The translations under genes and the position numbers were made by a program. A stretch of DNA of 64,000 bases, taken from assembly GCF_009763255.1 (NCBI RefSeq), contig NZ_WSJB01000032.1, positions 186,001 to 250,000 on the forward strand, written 5' to 3'. Under the pieces are notes generated by a model that was not told the DNA's origin, did not search any database, and saw only the letters and a program-made list of their open reading frames with translations. This document shows, piece by piece, positions 1 through 7,552 of this stretch. Origin of the DNA: Bordetella sp. 02P26C-1 (GTDB lineage Bacteria; Pseudomonadota; Gammaproteobacteria; Burkholderiales; Burkholderiaceae_B). Positions within the stretch are counted from its first letter, which is position 1. Every line of letters begins with the position of its first letter.

Positions 1-1007
1 CCTTCAAGCTTGATGTTGCCGGCCTGAATGATGTCACGCCACTTGGCGATCTCTGCAGCGATGAGCCGCGAGAAATCCTCGCCGCCCGTCGACACGTTTT
101 CAGAGCCAAACGAAGCAATGACGGAACGCACAGACGGCACGCTCGCCGCTTGCATGGTCGCCTCGGTCAAGCGCTTGGTGATCTGCGGATCGATGTTGGC
201 GGGCGCCAACAGACCATACCATCCCCGCGCCTCGAAGCCATCCACGCCCGATTCGGCCACCGTGGGCACATCCGGTAGCTGCACGGTCCGGCGCGCGCTC
301 GAGACGGCCAGCGCCTTCATCTTTCCACTTTGCAGATGCGGCTGCACAAGCGCGAGATTTTCGAACGAATACAACACCTCGCCGCCAATCACCGCGACCA
401 CCGCGGGCGCCCCACCTTTGTACGCAACATGCGTGGCATGACCACCGGTTCGCTGCTTTAACAATTCGCCGGCCAGGTGCTGCGGTGTGCCTGTTCCCGC
501 CGAACCATAAAAGGGCGGATTCTTGGCGTCTTGCATCCGGCTCATCAGCTGATCAAACGAATTGATGCCCGATTGGCTGCCGGTGACCAACACCAGCGGC
601 GTCGCGGCGATCAGCGAGATCGGGGTGAAATCACGGGTGGAGTCGTAAGTCAGATTTTTCTGCAGCGAGACATTGATTGCCAAAGGGCCGCTCGCGCCTA
701 ACAGCAGCGTATAGGGATCGCCCGAGGCCCGCGCCACGAACGCGGTACCGATATTGCCGCCTGCGCCGGGCTTGTCCTCCACAATAATGGGTTGCCCCAG
801 CGTTTTACTGATTTCCGCCCCGACCAACCGCGCCAGAATATCCACGATCCCGCCTGGCGGGTATGGGTTGATGATGCGCAGTGGCTGGCTCGGCCAATTT
901 GTCGCGGCGGCACTCGCCTCCGCTGCCCACGCTCGCATAGAGTGTGTTGCGCCGAGCGCACCCGCCATGGCGGTCGCGACACCGCCTAGAAATTCACGTC
1001 TTTTCAT
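1..1007 (-). CDS. Bug-family tripartite tricarboxylate receptor (3' end cut by window edge)
   Basis: Periplasmic solute-binding protein of the TctC/Bug family, which captures carboxylates or related small acids for uptake. The reading frame stays open from an ATG at 1007 to the window edge (335 codons). A GGAGGGGG ribosome site lies just upstream. The N-terminus starts MKRREFL and continues into a hydrophobic Ala/Gly stretch ending AWAAEA, a Tat-like signal peptide. Family motifs follow: PLRIINPYPPGG, the GAGGNIGT stretch and the YGSAGTGTPQHLAGELL block. The last visible residues, NIKLEG, resemble the usual Bug C-terminus, so only a few codons are missing. It follows the dioxygenase gene by 46 bp, so the receptor may import the dioxygenase substrate; the ligand is unknown. 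No tctAB membrane genes are visible. Confidence 0.88.
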   Translation of the reverse strand, partial: MKRREFLGGVATAMAGALGATHSMRAWAAEASAAATNWPSQPLRIINPYPPGGIVDILARLVGAEISKTLGQPIIVEDKPGAGGNIGTAFVARASGDPYTLLLGASGPLAINVSLQKNLTYDSTRDFTPISLIAATPLVLVTGSQSGINSFDQLMSRMQDAKNPPFYGSAGTGTPQHLAGELLKQRTGGHATHVAYKGGAPAVVAVIGGEVLYSFENLALVQPHLQSGKMKALAVSSARRTVQLPDVPTVAESGVDGFEARGWYGLLAPANIDPQITKRLTEATMQAASVPSVRSVIASFGSENVSTGGEDFSRLIAAEIAKWRDIIQAGNIKLE

Positions 1008-1053
1008 ATATTTGTCCCCCTCCAACCGGCCAACATCATGCCCTCGATCCGGC

Positions 1054-2130
1054 TCAAGCCGGTTGCAAGGCAAAAGTCAGCGTCGTGCCTTTCACAATAA
1101 TGCCGCCGCGCTCACCCGGCGTCAGCGAGCCATAGCGCGCCGCGAACGACGGCGGCAAGGCACGCGCTTCCTTAGGCGCTAACCATAGGCGCAGCAAATG
1201 ACGTTTGCGCTCCGGCTCGGGCCAATCTTCGAAATCGGTGCGCGAGTGCAGGATTTGATGGTTATGCAGGAACTGTATGTCGCCGGGCAGGAACTCCATT
1301 TGCAGACAGAACTGCGGATCGTTGGCCAGCTCGTCGAGCATGGCGAGCGCCTCGATCTCCCGCTCGGTCAGACGACGCGCCTGTGGGAAGTTTTTCTGTG
1401 CACTGCGGATGTATTGGCCCACATAGATAGTGGTGAGCTGTCCGTCGAACCAGTTGAACACCGGCACATCGAACCAGGGTTTTTGCCCGTCGGGGACTTC
1501 GCCGCGACGATCCGTGGGAAACGCATGGAACAGCTCCGCCGCGAGGTCGGGCCGGCGTTCCATCATGGCGTTGTAGATCGAATAGGAACTGACGATACGA
1601 CTCTCGCCGCCAGACTTGGAAGTTTTCAAACACATCAGACCGACGATGTCGCACGAGTCGGTGTGATATTCCAGCTGCCGGTTCGTCTGATAGTAACGAG
1701 TCGCCGGCTGATTGATGTCGGCACCCGTATCACGAACATGGCCCAGCAAATGCCCGGCTGCATTTTGCGAGCGGAAACTGCCGAACCAAGAACCAATCCC
1801 GAGGTACGCGATCGCCGCCTGCTCGGTCGTATAGCGCTCAACCGGAAAGCCGCGTAGCAACACAAACCCCCGGCCGTTGAGCACCTCTTGCAGCATATCC
1901 TTCAGACGCGGTCCGAGCGTGGGTAGCAGAAAGGTCTCTGGCGAAATATCAGCGAAGGTTCGGCCGGAGGTGAGGTGGTGCCGGATGGCGGCATCGATCT
2001 CCTCGATTTCGGTGGGCGTCAGGACTTCAATCCATCGGGTGTCCCGCGCCATTTCCGCACCCAGCCAAGCACCGGGGCTGGTCAGGCGCGCGGGCGGCAG
2101 ATCTTCCTGCACGTTGGCAAGCTGTTGCAT
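1054..2130 (-). CDS. TauD/TfdA-family Fe(II)/2-oxoglutarate dioxygenase
   Basis: Non-heme iron, 2-oxoglutarate-dependent oxygenase of the clavaminate synthase/TauD-like group (358 aa). The facial triad is visible: H156-x-D158 in the YHTDSC segment and the distal His in LHSRTDF (about residue 295). Arginines around 310-314 (RKRHLLRLW) would hold the 2-oxoglutarate carboxylate. A GTG five codons upstream is in frame, but AAGGAG sits six bases before the ATG at 2130 and decides the start. It is probably co-transcribed with the downstream Bug receptor and divergent from a LysR regulator at 2249, so the three look like one inducible uptake-and-oxidation unit. Substrate not predictable. Confidence 0.88.
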   Translation of the reverse strand: MQQLANVQEDLPPARLTSPGAWLGAEMARDTRWIEVLTPTEIEEIDAAIRHHLTSGRTFADISPETFLLPTLGPRLKDMLQEVLNGRGFVLLRGFPVERYTTEQAAIAYLGIGSWFGSFRSQNAAGHLLGHVRDTGADINQPATRYYQTNRQLEYHTDSCDIVGLMCLKTSKSGGESRIVSSYSIYNAMMERRPDLAAELFHAFPTDRRGEVPDGQKPWFDVPVFNWFDGQLTTIYVGQYIRSAQKNFPQARRLTEREIEALAMLDELANDPQFCLQMEFLPGDIQFLHNHQILHSRTDFEDWPEPERKRHLLRLWLAPKEARALPPSFAARYGSLTPGERGGIIVKGTTLTFALQPA

Positions 2131-2213
2131 CGTGGTCTCCTTCACTCAAGCATCTTGTGGCATTGCTAAAACGTGGCTATAAGTCTACTGAGCGACCCGG
2201 ATCGCTCCAAACG

Positions 2214-2226
2214 AATAATATTTATT
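2214..2226. promoter_or_regulatory. Palindrome in divergent dioxygenase/LysR promoter region
   Basis: The 118-bp divergent spacer holds an AT-rich perfect palindrome, AATAA-TAT-TTATT. Its shape resembles LysR-type operators, but AT-rich palindromes arise easily by chance, so assignment to the adjacent LysR protein is inference from position. Confidence 0.35.
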
Positions 2227-2248
2227 AACTTATCGCTTCATTCAATAG

Positions 2249-3214
2249 ATGAGTTCCGCCAACATCACGCTCAAGCAGTTGCGCGCCTTCACCGCCGTTG
2301 CCCGCGAAGGCAGCTTCACACGCGCCTCTGAAATGCTGCACGTGACACAGTCCACGCTCACCACATCGATCAAGATTCTGGAGAGCGAGATCGGTGTGCG
2401 TCTCTTTGATCGTTCGACGCGCGCGGTGCTGTTGACGGCTCAGGGCACGCAGTTCTTGCCAGCGGCCGAGCGCATGCTGCGTGATCTGACCGAGTCGCTC
2501 GAAGAACTGCGCCTGACGGTCACGCGACAGCGCGGCTCGGCCGTGGTCGCGGCGGCGGCTTCGTTCATCAACTATGTGATGTCACCCGCAGTGATGGAGA
2601 TGGCCTCGCGGTATCCGGGCATCAGCGTACGGATGCGCGAGGAAACCACGGAAGGCGTCTGTCGGCTCGTACTAGGGGGTGATGCGGATTTTGGCGTAAC
2701 GACGCTGTTCCAGACCGTACCCGAGCTCGACAGCACACTGATACTGACGGACGACTATGGCGCGGTCTATCACAGCGGCCACGCACTCGCTCAGGAAGAC
2801 TCGCCCATGCCCTGGAGTCGTCTGGCCTCGCACACCATGGTGGCCCTGCATCCCTCTAACGGGATACGGGCGCTGGTCGATCTACATCCTCGCATCGCCA
2901 CGCGGTATAAGAAACCCGCTTATGAAGTGGGATCGATGTCCACGCTTTTGCCATTGCTGCAACGCGGACTGGGTTACGCCGCCCTACCAGCGCTGGCTGC
3001 GGCGCCGCTAGTGACAGCGGGCTTGAAATTCAAGCCCCTACGTCAACCGGTATTGCGCAGGAACCTGTACATAGTGAAAAAACGCGGCCGAGCCCTGTCG
3101 CCTTCGGCCTATGCAATGCTCGAAGCCATGACACGCGCGGTCCAGCGTATCGATGTACACGCCCAAGTTGATGTGGCGTTTAACGAAGCCAGGATGCGGG
3201 AATTCGCGGGATAG
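2249..3214 (+). CDS. LysR-family transcriptional regulator
   Basis: LTTR of normal length (321 aa). The N-terminal winged helix begins at ITLKQLRAFTAVAREGSFTRA and includes the recognition-helix segment HVTQSTLTTSIKILE. A periplasmic-binding-fold effector domain occupies about residues 92-300. It is divergent from the dioxygenase/Bug pair with a 118-bp shared spacer, the usual layout for an LTTR controlling its neighbour and itself. It ends 22 bp before the convergent greB. Effector unknown. Confidence 0.92.
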   Translation: MSSANITLKQLRAFTAVAREGSFTRASEMLHVTQSTLTTSIKILESEIGVRLFDRSTRAVLLTAQGTQFLPAAERMLRDLTESLEELRLTVTRQRGSAVVAAAASFINYVMSPAVMEMASRYPGISVRMREETTEGVCRLVLGGDADFGVTTLFQTVPELDSTLILTDDYGAVYHSGHALAQEDSPMPWSRLASHTMVALHPSNGIRALVDLHPRIATRYKKPAYEVGSMSTLLPLLQRGLGYAALPALAAAPLVTAGLKFKPLRQPVLRRNLYIVKKRGRALSPSAYAMLEAMTRAVQRIDVHAQVDVAFNEARMREFAG

Positions 3215-3236
3215 CGGTGCTGCTTGGACCAAAGCG

Positions 3237-3788
3237 CTAGTCTGGGTAGCGAACCTCGAGAATATCGAGTTCCTGCACACCGCCAGGCGTGCGCAACACG
3301 ACTGTGTCGCCCTCGCGCGCTTTGATCAACGCGCGCGCAACGGGCGAAATCCAGCTGATCTTGCCCGCCAGCGGCTCGGCTTCGTCCACGCCGACGATGG
3401 TGACGGTTTGCTCCTCGCCGTTCTGATCGGCGTAGGTCACCGTAGCGCCAAAGAAAACTTGATCACGATTAGGCTGGGCGGCGGGATCGACAACCTCGGC
3501 AATGTCCAGGCGTTTCGTGAGGAATCGCATGCGCCGGTCGATTTCGCGCAGGCGTTTTTTCCCATAAAGATAGTCGCCGTTTTCTGAACGATCGCCGTTG
3601 GAGGCCGCCCAGGATACGACTTGCACAACAGAAGGACGCTCGACGTTCATCAGATGCGCCAACTCATCGCGCAAACGGGCATAGCCCTCGGGCGTCATAT
3701 AGTTGCGTGTACCCGTGGGCAGCGCCTGCGCTTCGGGCAATTCCTCGTCGTCGTCGCGATCCGACTCTTTAACAAAAGCCTTGTTCAT
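3237..3788 (-). CDS. greB: Transcription elongation factor GreB
   Basis: Rescues backtracked RNA polymerase by stimulating transcript cleavage in the secondary channel. The 183-aa protein has an acidic 30-residue leader, the coiled-coil domain starting at MTPEGYARLRDELAHL, the GreA/B tip region (NGDRSENGDYLYGKKRLREID, with the acidic DxxE-type pair) and the C-terminal FKBP-like domain (VFFGATVTY onward). It starts 7 bp after the PHP phosphatase gene, so it is probably the last gene of the nadE-PHP-greB run. GreB rather than GreA is judged from the YLYGKKRLREID tip sequence. Confidence 0.92.
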   Translation of the reverse strand: MNKAFVKESDRDDDEELPEAQALPTGTRNYMTPEGYARLRDELAHLMNVERPSVVQVVSWAASNGDRSENGDYLYGKKRLREIDRRMRFLTKRLDIAEVVDPAAQPNRDQVFFGATVTYADQNGEEQTVTIVGVDEAEPLAGKISWISPVARALIKAREGDTVVLRTPGGVQELDILEVRYPD

Positions 3789-3795
3789 TCGTCGC

Positions 3796-4641
3796 CTAGA
3801 ACCAATCGTGCCACACGGGCTTTAAGTCATCGGGCAAGGGTGGCAAGGCACCAAGATCCGCCTTGCTCTCCGTTGGACTATGGAAGTCGGATCCACGCGA
3901 GGCCAGAAACCCATAACGCCGTGCCACGCCGGCATAGTGGCGCGCTTCATCCGGGGTGTGGCTACCGGTCACGACCTCGATGCCTTCCCCGCCTAGTTGA
4001 ATGAATTCATCGAATAACGCCTGAAACTGCAGGATGGAGTATTTATATCGTCCCGGATGCGCGATCACCGCGCGACCGCCCGCGCCTCGGATCCAGCCTA
4101 CCGCATCAGAGAGCGTCGCCCATTGCATCGGCACATGCCCCGGGCAGTCGTCGCCGAGGAATTTGTTGAATACGGTTTGCACGTCGGGACAATAGCCGGC
4201 CTGAACCAGATAGCGCGCGAAATGGGTGCGACTGACAAGCTCCGGGTTTCCAGCCAGCGGAATTGCGCCTTCGTAGGCGCCGGGCATGCCCATTTCCGCC
4301 AGTCGATCACCCATCCGGCGGGCGCGTTCGGCGCGCCCCGCGCGCGTGCGCCGCAAGCCGTTGACCAACGTGGCGTTGCTGGCATCGAACCCCAGGCCGA
4401 CGATGTGCACGGTGTGACCGCTCCAGGTCACGGAAATCTCGCTGCCCGTGACGAACCGCATGCCGAGCTCCTGCGCGGTGGCTTGCGCCTCGGCCAGACC
4501 GCCCACTTCGTCATGATCGGTCAACGCCCACACATCCACCCCGTTCGCGTGTGCGCGCCGCGCCACTTCCGCTGGCGGCAGAATGCCGTCAGACACCGTG
4601 GAATGGCAATGCAGGTCGATATTCAAGGCGGTAGGATCCAT
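3796..4641 (-). CDS. PHP-domain phosphoesterase (YciV/TrpH-type)
   Basis: Polymerase-and-histidinol-phosphatase-fold metal-dependent phosphoesterase (281 aa). Members act as 3',5'-nucleotide bisphosphate phosphatase or 5'-3' RNase (YciV/RNase AM). Metal-binding PHP motifs are present: DLHCHSTVSDG near residue 8, ALTDHDEVGG, the EISVTW stretch, AHPGRYK and GSDFHSP near the C-terminus. The frame is open further upstream, but that extension overlaps nadE and lacks family similarity, so the ATG at 4641 before DPTALNIDLHCH is chosen. It lies 97 bp downstream of nadE and 7 bp from greB. Confidence 0.87.
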   Translation of the reverse strand: MDPTALNIDLHCHSTVSDGILPPAEVARRAHANGVDVWALTDHDEVGGLAEAQATAQELGMRFVTGSEISVTWSGHTVHIVGLGFDASNATLVNGLRRTRAGRAERARRMGDRLAEMGMPGAYEGAIPLAGNPELVSRTHFARYLVQAGYCPDVQTVFNKFLGDDCPGHVPMQWATLSDAVGWIRGAGGRAVIAHPGRYKYSILQFQALFDEFIQLGGEGIEVVTGSHTPDEARHYAGVARRYGFLASRGSDFHSPTESKADLGALPPLPDDLKPVWHDWF

Positions 4642-4738
4642 AGCGGGTATTGTACGGCTGCAAACCAGGCCCACAAGCGCTAAGCGACGGGCCGCCATAA
4701 AACACAGCCGTGCCTCGCACCCATGTGAGCCTGCCGCA

Positions 4739-6457
4739 TCAATACTGACGCGCCACGATAAATACGCGCCTACCCGCCTCGGGCGCGGCGCGCATTCTGA
4801 TAATTGGCGGCGACTGCCGCCGTTTGTATTCGCTGCGCGCGATGAGCTGCTCAACTTTCTGCAATGTGGCTCGGCCGTTCTCCGTCAGCTGTAAATCGTC
4901 AACCGTGCCTTGAGCCGCCTCGCGCTCCTCGGGTGCGAGGAACGCGCCTTCGACGCGCACTTTCAGAATGTCATCCAACACCTCGTATGGCGGTAAAGCG
5001 TCGGAATCTTTCTGCCCCGGCGCCAGCTCAGCCGATGGCGGCTTGTCGATGATGGCGTTCGGTATCAGCTCGCGCCCCGCCGTATCGTTGATATGCCGCG
5101 ACAACGCAAAAACCTCGGTCTTGTATAGATCGCCGATCAAACCCAAACCACCATTGGTGTCGCCATAAAGGGTGCAATACCCCACCGACGCCTCGGACTT
5201 GTTACCCGTGGTCAATAGCAAGGGCCCATACTGGTTCGAATACGTCATCAACAACGTGCCGCGCACCCGGGCTTGCAGGTTTTCCAAAGCCAGACCACTG
5301 GGCGCCTCCTGCACGTCGCTCTGCTCCATCGAGGAGGAAAACTGCGAGACGATGTCGCGGATCGGGACCTGATATAGCGTCACACCGAGATTGCCGCACA
5401 GCGTCACCGAATCCGACACACTGCCTTCGCTGGAATAAACGGAGGGCATCGTAATGGCGACGACGTTTTCCGCGCCCAGCGCCTCGGCGGCCAAAGCGAT
5501 CGTGAGTGCCGAATCAATGCCGCCGGACGAACCAACCAGGGCCTTTTTAAATCCACAGCGGCGTGCATAATCGCGCAGGCCCACGACAGCCTGACGTCGG
5601 TAGAACTCCATCAATGGCAAGCCTTCGGGGTCTATCGGCGCGAGCGCCTCGCCTTGCCCGTCAACAAACCGCGGCGGATCCAGTTCGAACCGCAAGGTCG
5701 GCGCATCTGGCTCGAACCGTTTGGCTTCGAATACCACGGTGCCTTCTGCATCGACCGCAAACGACCCGCCATCGAACACAATATGATCCTGCCCGCCGAC
5801 CTGCGCCACGCAGACCATGGACAGGTGATAGCGCGTGCAGACCTCGGCAATACGCTGGTGACGGTTGCGACGCGCGCCTTTGCTACTTGGGCTTGCCTGC
5901 AGCGACACAACCAGATCCGGCGAGGCATCAGCCAGTCGTCGCAGCGGCGCTGTCGGGCAATCCGAGCCCCCGTCGCACCACGCGTCCGCGCCAATCAGAA
6001 AACCCACGGTGGCATCGCGAATACGCAGTACTTTCACGCTTTCGCCGCCTGCGCTGAAGTGCCGATGCTCATCAAAGACGCCATCACCAGACAGCGACTG
6101 CTTGCTCTGAGTCAAGACGACCACCCCGTTGAGCAAGACCTGCACACCGTTATAAAACGATCCGCTCGCGCCACCCTCCTTGCGCAAAGGCTGGCCGACT
6201 ACCCAGTAAACATCGGGAGTTTTCCGGCTGGCTTCGCACAAAAGCGCACGCGCGTCGTTCAAACGCTCGGCGAACAAGGGATCGGCCAACAGGTCGCCCG
6301 GCGTATACCCGGTGAGTGCCAGCTCCGGAAACACCACCATGTCCACGCCCTCAGCCTGCGCTTCGGCGGCGACGGCTGACATCAAGGCAACATTGCCTTC
6401 CATGTCGCCGATGGTGGGATTGATCTGACCAAGCTTGATTGAAAGGGGGTTTCGCAT
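4739..6457 (-). CDS. nadE: NAD+ synthetase with glutaminase-like domain lacking its Cys nucleophile
   Basis: Last step of NAD synthesis, amidation of nicotinate adenine dinucleotide (572 aa). The nitrilase-fold domain spans about residues 5-260 and the ATP-pyrophosphatase synthetase domain about 285-570, with the PP-loop SGGIDS at 311-316 intact. In the nitrilase domain the catalytic Glu (FPELALTGY, E45) and Lys (SKQS, K119) remain. The segment normally reading I-C-E/A-D-x-W reads I-G-A-D-A-W (155-160), so the nucleophilic Cys is Gly; the nearest Cys is C161. The protein may therefore use free ammonia. An in-frame ATG at 6475 exists, but GAAGG six bases before the ATG at 6457 favours that start. 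Confidence 0.88.
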   Translation of the reverse strand: MRNPLSIKLGQINPTIGDMEGNVALMSAVAAEAQAEGVDMVVFPELALTGYTPGDLLADPLFAERLNDARALLCEASRKTPDVYWVVGQPLRKEGGASGSFYNGVQVLLNGVVVLTQSKQSLSGDGVFDEHRHFSAGGESVKVLRIRDATVGFLIGADAWCDGGSDCPTAPLRRLADASPDLVVSLQASPSSKGARRNRHQRIAEVCTRYHLSMVCVAQVGGQDHIVFDGGSFAVDAEGTVVFEAKRFEPDAPTLRFELDPPRFVDGQGEALAPIDPEGLPLMEFYRRQAVVGLRDYARRCGFKKALVGSSGGIDSALTIALAAEALGAENVVAITMPSVYSSEGSVSDSVTLCGNLGVTLYQVPIRDIVSQFSSSMEQSDVQEAPSGLALENLQARVRGTLLMTYSNQYGPLLLTTGNKSEASVGYCTLYGDTNGGLGLIGDLYKTEVFALSRHINDTAGRELIPNAIIDKPPSAELAPGQKDSDALPPYEVLDDILKVRVEGAFLAPEEREAAQGTVDDLQLTENGRATLQKVEQLIARSEYKRRQSPPIIRMRAAPEAGRRVFIVARQY

Positions 6458-6580
6458 AGTGAACCTTCGAAGCATTCAAATAGGCGTTGCCCGAAGTGGG
6501 TCGTTACTATGACCACCGCTCCTGGCGCGATGCGCGAACCCCAGCATCTATCGTTCCCATCACCCAGGACCCGGGCGGGA

Positions 6581-7522
6581 TCATGGGTGAGTCGGCTCAC
6601 GCTCCAATAAAAACCCCACGACGGGATCGAGCTGCGCCGCATCCATCAGAGTGGGCGCATGTCCGACGAGCGGGACAGTCACAAGACGCGCCCGAGGATT
6701 TCGCCGCAGCATTTCCGACGCGGTAGCCGTCGACAGCAAGTCCGAAGCTTCACCGCGTACGATCAGCACCGGACAATCCAGCGAGTCGTAGGCATTCCAT
6801 AACATCTGCTCGCCCGTGGAATAGACTTCCGCAGCCTGGGCGGCCAGCGGCAAGGCGAGATTCAGATCGTAGTGCTTGACCCATTTCCCATCGCGCTCTA
6901 CGTAGGTTCGGCGGGTAAAGCGTTCCCACTGTTCATCTGTCATGGGACCGAACGGCGCCGCTGTCTGGCGCACCGACCGGATAGCCTCGTCCAACGAATT
7001 GAATTCCCCCGTTTGACCGACATACTGACCGATACGACCGAGCGCCAGGGGGTCCAATCTAGGCCCGACATCATTGAGCACCATGCTATCGAAACGGATC
7101 TGCGCATCAGGTGGCAAGCCCCCCACGCGAGGCTGCATGACCGAGCTCATGCGCGCCCAGTTCGCCACGCCAGCCAAGGACAAACCTATGAGTCCGCCCA
7201 TCGAGGTACCCACCCACGACAGAGACGCTGGCCGCAGTCGCGCGATCAATGTCACCATATCCGCGACATATTGCGGCACGCTGTACAAAGTGGGCGTCGT
7301 CAGCCAATCCGAGCGGCCACGCCCGACCACATCCGGACACACCACTCGGAATTCACCGGCCAAACGCTGCGCGAGCTCATCGAAATCCCGCCCGTGCCGC
7401 GTCAAACCATGCACGCAGATGAGCACGCGATCATTGTCGGGGTCTCCCCATTCGGTATAGGCCATGCGATGCAGCCCGGCAGGACTGGCGCACGTGACGT
7501 AATCGAATCGCGGCGTGAACAT
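6581..7522 (-). CDS. Alpha/beta-fold hydrolase
   Basis: Serine hydrolase fold of 313 aa. The oxyanion-hole HG motif is in LICVHGLTRHG (about 35-45), the nucleophile elbow is G-T-S-M-G-G (about residue 109), and the catalytic His lies in LVGHAPTL near the C-terminus. Similar proteins in Burkholderiales are annotated as esterases or homoserine acetyltransferase-like hydrolases; the substrate cannot be named. It lies 30 bp downstream of comEC and 123 bp upstream of nadE on the same strand. Confidence 0.85.
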   Translation of the reverse strand: MFTPRFDYVTCASPAGLHRMAYTEWGDPDNDRVLICVHGLTRHGRDFDELAQRLAGEFRVVCPDVVGRGRSDWLTTPTLYSVPQYVADMVTLIARLRPASLSWVGTSMGGLIGLSLAGVANWARMSSVMQPRVGGLPPDAQIRFDSMVLNDVGPRLDPLALGRIGQYVGQTGEFNSLDEAIRSVRQTAAPFGPMTDEQWERFTRRTYVERDGKWVKHYDLNLALPLAAQAAEVYSTGEQMLWNAYDSLDCPVLIVRGEASDLLSTATASEMLRRNPRARLVTVPLVGHAPTLMDAAQLDPVVGFLLEREPTHP

Positions 7523-7552
7523 GCGTGCTCCTGGGTGACAGAAACAGGCATC

